NCBI RefSeq assembly: GCF_002846575.1
Contig: NZ_PJND01000007.1
Span: forward strand, 248,001 to 312,000
Length of the DNA stretch: 64,000 nucleotides
Reading direction: 5' to 3'
Source: Flavobacterium lindanitolerans
Lineage (GTDB): Bacteria > Bacteroidota > Bacteroidia > Flavobacteriales > Flavobacteriaceae
Made by a program: the position numbers and the translations under genes. Shown one piece after another: positions 36,975 through 44,442 of the stretch (position 1 is its first letter; the number at the start of each line of letters is the position of its first letter). The notes below the pieces were generated by a model, which saw nothing but the letters and a program-made list of their open reading frames with translations, searched no databases and was not told where the DNA came from.

Positions 36975-37793
36975 TATATAGAACATCAGTCCTATATTCA
37001 AAGTATTCATATCAATTGACTTCCCGTCAATTTTTGCTTCCGATTTGAATAATGAATTCAAGCCATAATAGGCATGGAAGTTCCATGTATTATAACCGAA
37101 GGAAATATAAGCGCCATATTGCAGCTTATTAAAATCGTCATTGCCAAAAATCCTGACTTTCTCATTTCCCTGGACATATTTTGATTTATTAAGCACCAGA
37201 TAGCTAAGCTTAAATCCGGTATATATTCTCCAAAAACGGTGGCTTTGGATTGTTGAAGTTCTCCATCGGAATTCGATTGGCAGGTCTAAATAATGGAGCG
37301 CAAATTTATTCTTATCGAAATTCACGTCATTTTCGTTGACTACTTCATAAAACGGTTTTCCATCAACTTCGGTAATCTTTATGTTCTGCCTGTAATCATT
37401 CATGGAATAGCCCAGACCAACGGCAATAGCAACATTTCTTCTCTTGTTGAGCGGAAAATCTCTTAAAAAACCGATATGAACTCCGGATGAAAATGAATTT
37501 TGGCTAACACCATCCGGCCTGTTCTGTAACAAATCATAAGTCAGTCCAATGTAAAACTGGTCTTCCCTGTATAAAGAGTCGATTACTGTTACCGTAGCGC
37601 TTATCGAATCTTTTTTCTTTTTATCCTCTTCCACTTTACGGATATCGGTTGTTTTATCATTGCTTAAAACTTCCTTGATACGCTCCTGCTCTTCTCGTTC
37701 CTGTGCCTGCTTAATCTGCTTTTCCTTCACCGGATCCTGGGCAAAAGCGCTTAAAAAAATAAAGAATATAAAGATGCTAAAGTACTTTTTCAT
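36969..37793 (-). CDS. Outer-membrane beta-barrel protein
   Basis: The protein is 274 residues from the ATG at 37793. A signal peptide (ending near AFAQD) is followed by a highly charged coiled-coil segment rich in Glu/Lys/Gln (about residues 22-65). Then comes an OMP_b-brl_2-type barrel with alternating strands. It resembles the broad PorT-like porin family, but it has a long charged periplasmic N-terminal segment and I would not call it PorT. The 3' end overlaps the convergent PAP2-like gene. Confidence 0.72.
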   Translation of the reverse strand: MKKYFSIFIFFIFLSAFAQDPVKEKQIKQAQEREEQERIKEVLSNDKTTDIRKVEEDKKKKDSISATVTVIDSLYREDQFYIGLTYDLLQNRPDGVSQNSFSSGVHIGFLRDFPLNKRRNVAIAVGLGYSMNDYRQNIKITEVDGKPFYEVVNENDVNFDKNKFALHYLDLPIEFRWRTSTIQSHRFWRIYTGFKLSYLVLNKSKYVQGNEKVRIFGNDDFNKLQYGAYISFGYNTWNFHAYYGLNSLFKSEAKIDGKSIDMNTLNIGLMFYIL

Positions 37794-37885
37794 AGGTAGG
37801 CAGTTGAGCAAATAAAAGTAATAAAAAAAGACAATCTAAGCTGAAGTTTCCTTTATTAGATTCCAATTTTTAAAATATCAACCAA

Positions 37886-39202
37886 TTAATCGTCGTCTTT
37901 ATTATACAAAGTCATATTATTTACCGAAAGCCTTTCTTTGAGCCATTGCCTAAATCTTTCTTTATCTTTCTTGTCCAATTTTACAGAAGTTTCATAAACA
38001 ACTGCTGTTATCGGAATGATGCTGTCTTTTTGAATAGCAATGTTATTTTTATATACACCTATTGAAGTAACAGAAGGAAAAAGCGCTTTGGTTTCTTTTA
38101 GGATTTGCACATTATCAAAACGCATATCTGCAAGTTCTTTTTCAAGTTTCATAATTTTAGCATCCTTGCCATCCACTTCATTTTCACTGCTTCTTATTTG
38201 GTTAAGTATATCCCCTTTCAGTGCCGAGAGCCTGTCTGTGCTATCCTGGCGGATAACAAGTCTGCCTCCTTGCAGATATTTATTCTTTACAAATTCCCGT
38301 TGAAGTTCTTTAAGTTCCGCCTTATCAAATCTTTTAGATAAAAAAGCCAGTTCCAGTTGCTTTCTTCTGGAACTATATTCAGTTTTTTTATAGATAACCG
38401 TATAACCATTGCTTGTAAATTTATTTTCAATAAACAGATCTGCATTTTTCTTGAATTGTTGTTCTCTGTATAGTGTATAGGCCAGGTAGCTACTCGGAAT
38501 AATCATAATTGCGATCAGAAAAGAAATAATGTATTTGACCTGACGCTGTTGCTTTTCATTTACCTGTTTTACAGCAGGATAATTAAGATATTTTATAATT
38601 AAAAAAGTAGCAAGTCCTATAAAGACGCAATTGATGCAGTACAGATAAAAAGCACCTAAAAAGAAAGACCATTGTCCGGTTGCAATGCCATAACCTGCCG
38701 TACAAAGTGGCGGCATCAAGGCTGTTGCAATTGCAACGCCGGGTATTGGATTCCCTTTCTCAACCCGGGTTACTGCAATAACGCCAACGAGTCCACCAAA
38801 AAATGCGATGAGTATGTCATAGATATTAGGCGCCGTTCTTGCCAAAAGTTCTGACTGAACATCTTTGAACGGACTTAAAAAGAAATAAAGTGTAGAAACC
38901 GTAAGGCTGACCACAGTGGCTATCAACAGGTTTTTGAGTGATCTTTTCAGAAGTCCGAAATCATAAATTCCCAATGCAAAACCAGCTCCAACAATTGGCC
39001 CCATAAGAGGTGATATAAGCATCGCTCCTATTATAACGGCGGTCGAATTCACATTTAATCCTACCGAAGCTATGATTATAGCACAAGCCAAAATCCAAAG
39101 ATTGGCTCCTTTAAAAGAAATGTTTTTCTTTATGCTTTCGAGTGTCTTTTCCCGGTTATCTTCTCCTTCACTTAGATTAAACAGGGTTGTAATTTTCCTC
39201 AT
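37886..39202 (-). CDS. DUF389 family membrane protein
   Basis: This 438-residue protein has an N-terminal hydrophobic domain with about six helices that carries the DUF389 signature (VIIGAMLISPLMGPIVG near residue 58 and GNPIPGVAIATALMPPLC near residue 150). The C-terminal soluble region (about 250-438) is charged and partly coiled-coil. The function of the family is unknown; a transport role has been proposed from topology only. Confidence 0.82.
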   Translation of the reverse strand: MRKITTLFNLSEGEDNREKTLESIKKNISFKGANLWILACAIIIASVGLNVNSTAVIIGAMLISPLMGPIVGAGFALGIYDFGLLKRSLKNLLIATVVSLTVSTLYFFLSPFKDVQSELLARTAPNIYDILIAFFGGLVGVIAVTRVEKGNPIPGVAIATALMPPLCTAGYGIATGQWSFFLGAFYLYCINCVFIGLATFLIIKYLNYPAVKQVNEKQQRQVKYIISFLIAIMIIPSSYLAYTLYREQQFKKNADLFIENKFTSNGYTVIYKKTEYSSRRKQLELAFLSKRFDKAELKELQREFVKNKYLQGGRLVIRQDSTDRLSALKGDILNQIRSSENEVDGKDAKIMKLEKELADMRFDNVQILKETKALFPSVTSIGVYKNNIAIQKDSIIPITAVVYETSVKLDKKDKERFRQWLKERLSVNNMTLYNKDDD

Positions 39203-39308
39203 ATTCCCTTATTTTTAGCATAAGGTAATTAATTTAATTTTAAAGTCAAAATAGACGAACCCTATCCTTCAAGTGAAAAAAGTATTAGCAGAATATTTAG
39301 GCAAACAA

Positions 39309-39338
39309 AAAGCCGATACTTGACTTAGTACCGGCTTT
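39309..39338 (-). terminator. Terminator of tRNA-Ser
   Basis: An 11-bp stem (39309-39319 with 39328-39338, one G-T pair), core AAAGCCG/CGGCTTT, is followed on the minus strand by a T-rich tail just past the tRNA 3' end. Confidence 0.8.
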
Positions 39339-39349
39339 ATATTTTTCAG

Positions 39350-39436
39350 CAGAGAGGATGGGATTCGAACCCACGATACAGTTACCCATATACAAACTTT
39401 CCAGGCTTGCTCCTTCAACCACTCGGACACCTCTCT
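39350..39436 (-). tRNA. tRNA-Ser (anticodon GGA)
   Basis: This 87-nt class II tRNA is on the minus strand. The acceptor stem AGAGAGG pairs with CCTCTCT. The D arm contains CCGAGTGGTTGAAGG. The anticodon stem CAAGC/GTTTG encloses the loop CTGGAAA with anticodon GGA, which reads UCC and UCU serine codons. A long variable arm precedes a T arm with TTCGAAT. The discriminator base is G, as in tRNA-Ser, and CCA is not encoded. A terminator follows immediately. Confidence 0.95.
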
Positions 39437-39498
39437 ATTAATTTGCGGTTGCAAAGAACTGCAAAAATTATGACTAAAGAAAATTTATCGCTAAAAAA

Positions 39499-40533
39499 TT
39501 ATGACAATTCGCCCCGTAAAGCGGTTTCATAAATGGTCTTGAATACATTTGGGGAAACTTTTTGTCCAATCAGATACATCAGCTTTGTTATTGCCGATTC
39601 TGTAGTGATGTCTTTTCCGGATATGACTCCTATTTTTTTCAACGATGTACTCGTTTCATAATGTCCCATACTTACGCTTCCGGCTGTACATTGCGTCACA
39701 TTGATAACATGCAATCCGTTTTTAATGGCTTTCTTTAGCAATGCAATAAACCATTCGTCTGTTGGTGCATTTCCGGCGCCATAGGTTTCCAAGACAACGC
39801 CTTTCAGGTTGGGAATAGAGAAAATAGCATCCAGTACATTTTCGCTAATTCCGGGAAACATTTTTACGACAGCCACATTATTGTCCAGTTCTTTATGTAC
39901 CTGGAATTTTTTATTCCCGGATTTTGGCAACAACAAGTCATTGTTTACTTTTAGATGGACACCTGATTCAGCCAATGGCGGATAATTGGGCGACATAAAA
40001 GCATTGAAATGCTCTGCGTTTATTTTTGTAGTCCGATTTCCTCTGTAAAGCTTGTATTCAAAATAAAGACATACTTCATTAATAACCGGCTTATTCTTAT
40101 GTTGCAATGAAGCAATTTGAATTGCCGTAATCAGATTTTCTTTGGCGTCTGTCCTTAAATCGCCTATTGGCAATTGAGAACCCGTAAACACGACCGGCTT
40201 GGAAAGATTTTCCAGCATAAAACTCAGTGCAGAGGCAGAATACGACATCGTATCTGAACCATGAAGCACTACAAAACCATCAAAAGCAATGTAGTTTTCT
40301 TCAATAATCGTTGCAATCCTGACCCATTTATCAGGATTCATATTCGAAGAATCTATAGGAGTATCAAAAGAAACCGTTTCAATCTCACAGTCCAACTGTT
40401 TCAATTCGGGTATTCTTTGGAGCAGTTTGCTAAAATTGAAAGCCTTTAAGGCACCGGTCTCAAAATCTTTTACCATACCGATAGTACCACCGGTATAGAT
40501 CAAAAGTATTTTTGCTTTAGACAGCATTTTCAT
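39499..40533 (-). CDS. ansA: Type I (cytoplasmic) L-asparaginase
   Basis: This 344-residue enzyme hydrolyses asparagine to aspartate and ammonia. The first catalytic Thr lies in YTGGTIGM near residue 15 and the second in VVLHGSDTMSYSA near residue 95. TGSQLPIG near residue 120 is another family motif. There is no signal peptide, consistent with the cytoplasmic type. Its start overlaps the end of the plsC-like gene by 17 nt, so the two genes form an operon. Confidence 0.92.
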   Translation of the reverse strand: MKMLSKAKILLIYTGGTIGMVKDFETGALKAFNFSKLLQRIPELKQLDCEIETVSFDTPIDSSNMNPDKWVRIATIIEENYIAFDGFVVLHGSDTMSYSASALSFMLENLSKPVVFTGSQLPIGDLRTDAKENLITAIQIASLQHKNKPVINEVCLYFEYKLYRGNRTTKINAEHFNAFMSPNYPPLAESGVHLKVNNDLLLPKSGNKKFQVHKELDNNVAVVKMFPGISENVLDAIFSIPNLKGVVLETYGAGNAPTDEWFIALLKKAIKNGLHVINVTQCTAGSVSMGHYETSTSLKKIGVISGKDITTESAITKLMYLIGQKVSPNVFKTIYETALRGELS

Positions 40534-41653
40534 ATTTTGATTTATTGACTACCGGATTGGCATACATTGCCAGGAAGCCTTGCAGTTCTAACGGATTATT
40601 TTCGTCAATTCTTATTTCTAATCTTCTTTCGAAAAGCGACTTTTCCTTTTCGGTATACAGATGCGAATATTTATCCGTATTGTTCAACAAATCATAAGCA
40701 ATATAATTGGTTGGCCATAACTTGTAGTTCGCCAGCACAGAATCATCTATTGCCTGTGCCAAAGCCTGTATCTGACGGTTAGAATTGTCAAATTTAGAAG
40801 CAATTTCATCCAATTCAGATTCTAAAACATCTCCTACGTGAATATGGATTCTTTTTTTCTGACCCATAATTCCGCTCAGAAGCGTCATAAAGTCTTCGTT
40901 TTTCTCTTTGATATACACCTCATCATTTGCTTCTGCCATTAGCTGAGGCATTTTTAGCGCATCTGTCGGGTCGTATTCATAGGAAATGGATACCGGAACA
41001 ATTTTTAATTTCTTAAAATAGTCCATCAGATTTTCCTCGTCAGAACCCATCGAAAGCATTTTTAGCACTCCCGGATGTGTGGCATCATTACCATCTTTTG
41101 TTCTTCCTTCACGTTGGGCAATCCAAACGGAACGGTTTTCTCTCAAAATAAGCTGGCAGATATATTCCGACATCAATTTTGAACTTTGAAGCAATTCTCT
41201 TGGTGACAAACTCCTTTGAACCAGAAAATTTCGGTTCAGTTTAGATAAGGTATGCAGGAAGGATTTGCGGACTAAATTATCGCCAATTGCCGAAGCTGTC
41301 ATGACCAAACCGTGATCGAACAGGCAAGTATTCAACAGCGACGTGTCTAAAATAATATCCCTGTGATTGGAAATAAAAAGATAAGGCGTATGTTTTTCTA
41401 ATTTTTCAAAACCAGAAGTAGTCAATCCGTCCGAACTTTTTTCAAGCACCTTCATGACGGCATGATAAATAAAATTGCACTGGAAATCTCTAATGGAATG
41501 GGTCCTTTTTAGCTGTTCTATCCAATCTTTTTCTTCGACGTCCGGATACGTAAAGCTCATCATGGCTTTCATCATCGGATGATCGGCAACTTTGCATAAG
41601 GCTTCGTTTACTTCGCTATCATAAAACGGTCGAATCTTATCGAATTTTGACAT
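40517..41653 (-). CDS. PlsC-like glycerophospholipid acyltransferase
   Basis: This 378-residue protein has the acyltransferase motif NHRDIILD (HX4D) near residue 97. A second motif, REGRTKDG, near residue 182 corresponds to the glycerol-3-phosphate-binding region. It probably esterifies a glycerol-phosphate lipid at the membrane, though 1-acyl- or glycerol-3-phosphate specificity cannot be told. It is longer than typical PlsC (about 240-260), with extra N- and C-terminal regions. ansA overlaps its 3' end by 17 nt. Confidence 0.8.
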   Translation of the reverse strand: MSKFDKIRPFYDSEVNEALCKVADHPMMKAMMSFTYPDVEEKDWIEQLKRTHSIRDFQCNFIYHAVMKVLEKSSDGLTTSGFEKLEKHTPYLFISNHRDIILDTSLLNTCLFDHGLVMTASAIGDNLVRKSFLHTLSKLNRNFLVQRSLSPRELLQSSKLMSEYICQLILRENRSVWIAQREGRTKDGNDATHPGVLKMLSMGSDEENLMDYFKKLKIVPVSISYEYDPTDALKMPQLMAEANDEVYIKEKNEDFMTLLSGIMGQKKRIHIHVGDVLESELDEIASKFDNSNRQIQALAQAIDDSVLANYKLWPTNYIAYDLLNNTDKYSHLYTEKEKSLFERRLEIRIDENNPLELQGFLAMYANPVVNKSKYENAV

Positions 41654-41718
41654 TACTTACGTTTTTTTAACAATCTACAAATGAACAAAAATTTTATGAA
41701 TTTGATGTGTTTTCTTTG

Positions 41719-42486
41719 TTAAATACCGAAAACCTCTTTGGCATTTTCGGTCGTGATTTTAGCAATCTCGTCAACAGAAACGCCATATATCAGGGCTAAT
41801 TTTTCTGCCACAAGCTTTGTATAGCTGCTTTCATTTCTTTTGCCCCTAAAAGGTACCGGAGCCAGATAAGGCGAATCGGTCTCTAAAACGATGTGTTTCA
41901 AATCTATCTCATTCAGAAACTGGTCTATTTTTCCATTCTTAAATGTTGCGACACCGCCAATTCCTAATTTCATATTATAAGAAATGGCCTGTTGTGCCTG
42001 ATTATAATCGCCGGTAAAGCAATGGAAAATCCCGAATAGCTTATCATCTTTTTCTGATTCAAGAACTTCAAAAACCTCATCGAATGCATCTCTGCAATGG
42101 ATATTTATTGGAAGACTGTATTGTTTAGCCAACTGGATTTGTCTTTTAAACGCAATTTTCTGTTCTTCCAATCGGGTCTTATCCCAAAAAAGGTCGATCC
42201 CGATTTCACCAACAGCATAGAATTTTCTTTTGGAGAGTTGAGATTCCACAAAGGCCAATTCTTCTTCATAGTTTTCCTTCACATAGGTAGGATGTAATCC
42301 CATCATAAGGAATACGTTTTCCGGATATTGTTTTTCCAAATCATACATTTTTTGGGTATAGCCGGAATCGATTGACGGAACAAAAATTTTCTGAACGCCG
42401 GCATCAAAAGCACGTTGCATCATTTCTTCTCTGTCCTGTTGAAATTCTTCGCTGTAAATATGCGAATGGGTATCTACTAAAATCAT
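41719..42486 (-). CDS. tatD: TatD-family metal-dependent hydrolase
   Basis: This 255-residue TIM-barrel hydrolase has all the expected metal ligands: DTHSHIY at the N-terminus, EIGID near residue 92, HCRDAF near residue 130, HCFTG near residue 155 and TDSPYLAP near residue 204. The family members are deoxyribonucleases or 3'-5' exonucleases. The promoter box at 42491-42498 ends 4 nt before the ATG, so the transcript should be leaderless or nearly so. Confidence 0.92.
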   Translation of the reverse strand: MILVDTHSHIYSEEFQQDREEMMQRAFDAGVQKIFVPSIDSGYTQKMYDLEKQYPENVFLMMGLHPTYVKENYEEELAFVESQLSKRKFYAVGEIGIDLFWDKTRLEEQKIAFKRQIQLAKQYSLPINIHCRDAFDEVFEVLESEKDDKLFGIFHCFTGDYNQAQQAISYNMKLGIGGVATFKNGKIDQFLNEIDLKHIVLETDSPYLAPVPFRGKRNESSYTKLVAEKLALIYGVSVDEIAKITTENAKEVFGI

Positions 42487-42490
42487 ACTG

Positions 42491-42498
42491 CAAAAATA
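42491..42498 (-). promoter_or_regulatory. Promoter -7 box for tatD, leaderless
   Basis: On the minus strand this reads TATTTTTG, an exact TAnnTTTG match only 4 nt from the tatD ATG. Confidence 0.6.
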
Positions 42499-42582
42499 GG
42501 AACAATGTACGCAAATCCCAAAAGCAGGAAAATCTTAGCAAAATATTATGTTTTGGATGGGATGGGTTTGTTTGTAAATCGC

Positions 42583-42590
42583 TATTTTTG
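42583..42590 (+). promoter_or_regulatory. Promoter -7 box for the retropepsin-like gene
   Basis: TATTTTTG matches TAnnTTTG exactly, 20 nt before the ATG at 42611 and divergent from the tatD box. Confidence 0.6.
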
Positions 42591-42610
42591 ATTTTACTCA
42601 TAGCTTACCA

Positions 42611-43051
42611 ATGGATACTATTTTCGATGCCTTAAAAAAGAAAGGTTACAAAAAAATCAAATTAAAAATATCAAAAACGAACCATCTCGTCATTAAGGCT
42701 AAAATTAATGGTGTTAGTGGTAGTTTTATATTAGACACCGGCGCATCCAACAGTTGTGTTGGCTTTGGAGATATTGAACATTTCAACCTGTTCGCAGAAG
42801 AATCTTCCACAAAAGCGGCAGGAGCCGGAGCTGTGGGAATGGAAACCCAGATGTCGACAAACAACACGCTCCAATTGGGACGTTGGAAAACCGATGATTT
42901 TTCATTGGTTATTTTTAATATGTCGCACGTTAATCTGGCGTTGGAGCAATACAAGGCAAAACCTGTCCATGGCATTATTGGAGCAGATATTTTAATGAAA
43001 GGCAAGGGTATTATTGACTATAACGGAGAGTATTTTTATTTGAAACAATAA
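42611..43051 (+). CDS. Retropepsin-like aspartic protease family protein
   Basis: This 146-residue single-domain protein has the active-site DTGAS motif near residue 43 and a second hydrophobic-hydrophobic-Gly element, HGIIGADIL, near residue 118, as in the clan AA retropepsin-like proteases, which act as dimers. No signal peptide or membrane helix is visible, so it is likely cytoplasmic. The physiological substrate is unknown. It ends at a bidirectional terminator shared with sucB. Confidence 0.8.
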   Translation: MDTIFDALKKKGYKKIKLKISKTNHLVIKAKINGVSGSFILDTGASNSCVGFGDIEHFNLFAEESSTKAAGAGAVGMETQMSTNNTLQLGRWKTDDFSLVIFNMSHVNLALEQYKAKPVHGIIGADILMKGKGIIDYNGEYFYLKQ

Positions 43052-43062
43052 ACAAAGACATA

Positions 43063-43094
43063 AAAAAATCCCATTCTTTCGAACGGGATTTTTT
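43063..43094. terminator. Bidirectional terminator between the retropepsin gene and sucB
   Basis: The stem (43063-43076 with 43081-43094) has one A-C mismatch and a TTTC loop, with A and T runs on the two sides. Confidence 0.87.
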
Positions 43095-43114
43095 ATTTAT
43101 TCCAAAGCCTGAAA

Positions 43115-44353
43115 TTATAGTTCCAAAGCTTTTTTAGGATTGTTATCCATCAATAATTCTACCGGATTTTCCAAACCTTCTTTTACTGCAACAAGGAAAC
43201 CAACTGACTCACGTCCGTCAATAATTCTGTGGTCATAAGAAAGCGCTACATACATCATTGGGTGGATTTCCACTTTTCCATTCACTGCAATCGGACGCTC
43301 GATAATGTTGTGCATTCCTAAGATACCGGATTGTGGAGGGTTGATGATTGGTGTTGAAAGCATACTTCCAAAAACACCTCCGTTAGAAATTGTAAAAGTT
43401 CCTCCGGTCATATCGTCTACAGTAATTTGTCCGTCGCGAGCTCTTATAGCCAATCTCTTGATTTCAGACTCAATTCCGCGGAAAGACAAATTTTCAGCAT
43501 TTCTAACCACAGGAACCATCAATCCTTTTGGTCCAGAAACCGCTACTGAAATATCACAGAAATCGTATGAAATCTTTTCTTGTCCGTCAATCATTGAGTT
43601 TACATCCGGATAAAGCTGTAATGCTCTTGTCACTGCTTTAGTAAAGAAAGACATATAACCTAAGCTTAATCCGCCGTGTTTTGCCTTAAAGGCATCTTTG
43701 TATTCATTACGAACCAAGTTGATTGGCGTCATGTTTACTTCGTTGAAAGTCGTAAGCATTGCCGTTTCGTTTTTGGCTGCAACCAAACGCTCTGCTACTT
43801 TTCTGCGAAGCATTGATAATTTTGTTCTTTCAGAACCGCGGTTTCCTCCTGTTGGAGTCCCCATAGAAGCTTTTGCGTTTACCGCATCGTCTTTAGTGAT
43901 TCTACCACCTTTTCCAGTTCCTGTAACAGATGATGCTTCAATATTTTTCTCATCCAGGATTTTTCTCGCAGCCGGTGAAGGAGTTCCTGTAGCATACGTT
44001 TTTTCTGCAGCAGGTGCTGGTTTTACTTCTGCTTTAGGCTCTTCTTTTTTAACTTCTGCTTTTGGAGCTTCCTCTTTTTTCTCTTCTTTTGCCGGAGCAC
44101 TTCCTTCAGGCTTAGCAGCGCTTGTATCAATCAGGCAAACTACCTGGCCCACAGCTACAGCATCACCTTCTTCTGCTTTTAGCGTGATAATTCCGCTAGC
44201 TTCAGCCGGCAATTCCAAAGTTGCTTTATCTGAATCTACTTCAGCAATCGCTTGATCTTTTTCTACGTAATCTCCGTCTTTTACTAACCAAGTTGCGATT
44301 TCAACTTCGGTGATTGATTCCCCCGGTGAAGGAACTTTCATTTCTAAAATCAT
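43115..44353 (-). CDS. sucB: 2-oxoglutarate dehydrogenase E2 (dihydrolipoyl succinyltransferase)
   Basis: This 412-residue E2 transfers the succinyl group to CoA in the TCA cycle. The lipoyl domain has its modified Lys in DSDKATLEL near residue 44. A Pro/Ala/Lys/Glu-rich linker (about 80-118) and a peripheral subunit-binding domain (about 120-160) follow. The catalytic domain ends with the active-site motif DHRIIDG near residue 383. It lies 89 nt downstream of sucA and also has its own -7 box. Confidence 0.95.
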   Translation of the reverse strand: MILEMKVPSPGESITEVEIATWLVKDGDYVEKDQAIAEVDSDKATLELPAEASGIITLKAEEGDAVAVGQVVCLIDTSAAKPEGSAPAKEEKKEEAPKAEVKKEEPKAEVKPAPAAEKTYATGTPSPAARKILDEKNIEASSVTGTGKGGRITKDDAVNAKASMGTPTGGNRGSERTKLSMLRRKVAERLVAAKNETAMLTTFNEVNMTPINLVRNEYKDAFKAKHGGLSLGYMSFFTKAVTRALQLYPDVNSMIDGQEKISYDFCDISVAVSGPKGLMVPVVRNAENLSFRGIESEIKRLAIRARDGQITVDDMTGGTFTISNGGVFGSMLSTPIINPPQSGILGMHNIIERPIAVNGKVEIHPMMYVALSYDHRIIDGRESVGFLVAVKEGLENPVELLMDNNPKKALEL

Positions 44354-44400
44354 CTGTATATAATTTTATGGTGTTGTTATTTGTATACTACTTATTATTT

Positions 44401-44408
44401 CAAAATTA
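44401..44408 (-). promoter_or_regulatory. Promoter -7 box for sucB
   Basis: On the minus strand this reads TAATTTTG, an exact TAnnTTTG match in the gap between sucA and sucB, 47 nt before sucB. Confidence 0.5.
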
Positions 44409-44442
44409 CGTTTTTTAGCCTTGACAGGCATCAAAATCTTAA

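Noticed and set aside
39269..39454. 61-codon frame on the minus strand over the tRNA
   Set aside because: It is the tRNA-Ser gene and its terminator read as protein.
43305..44255. Long plus-strand frames opposite sucB
   Set aside because: They are antisense shadows of the lipoyl/linker-rich sucB reading frame with no start signals or family likeness.
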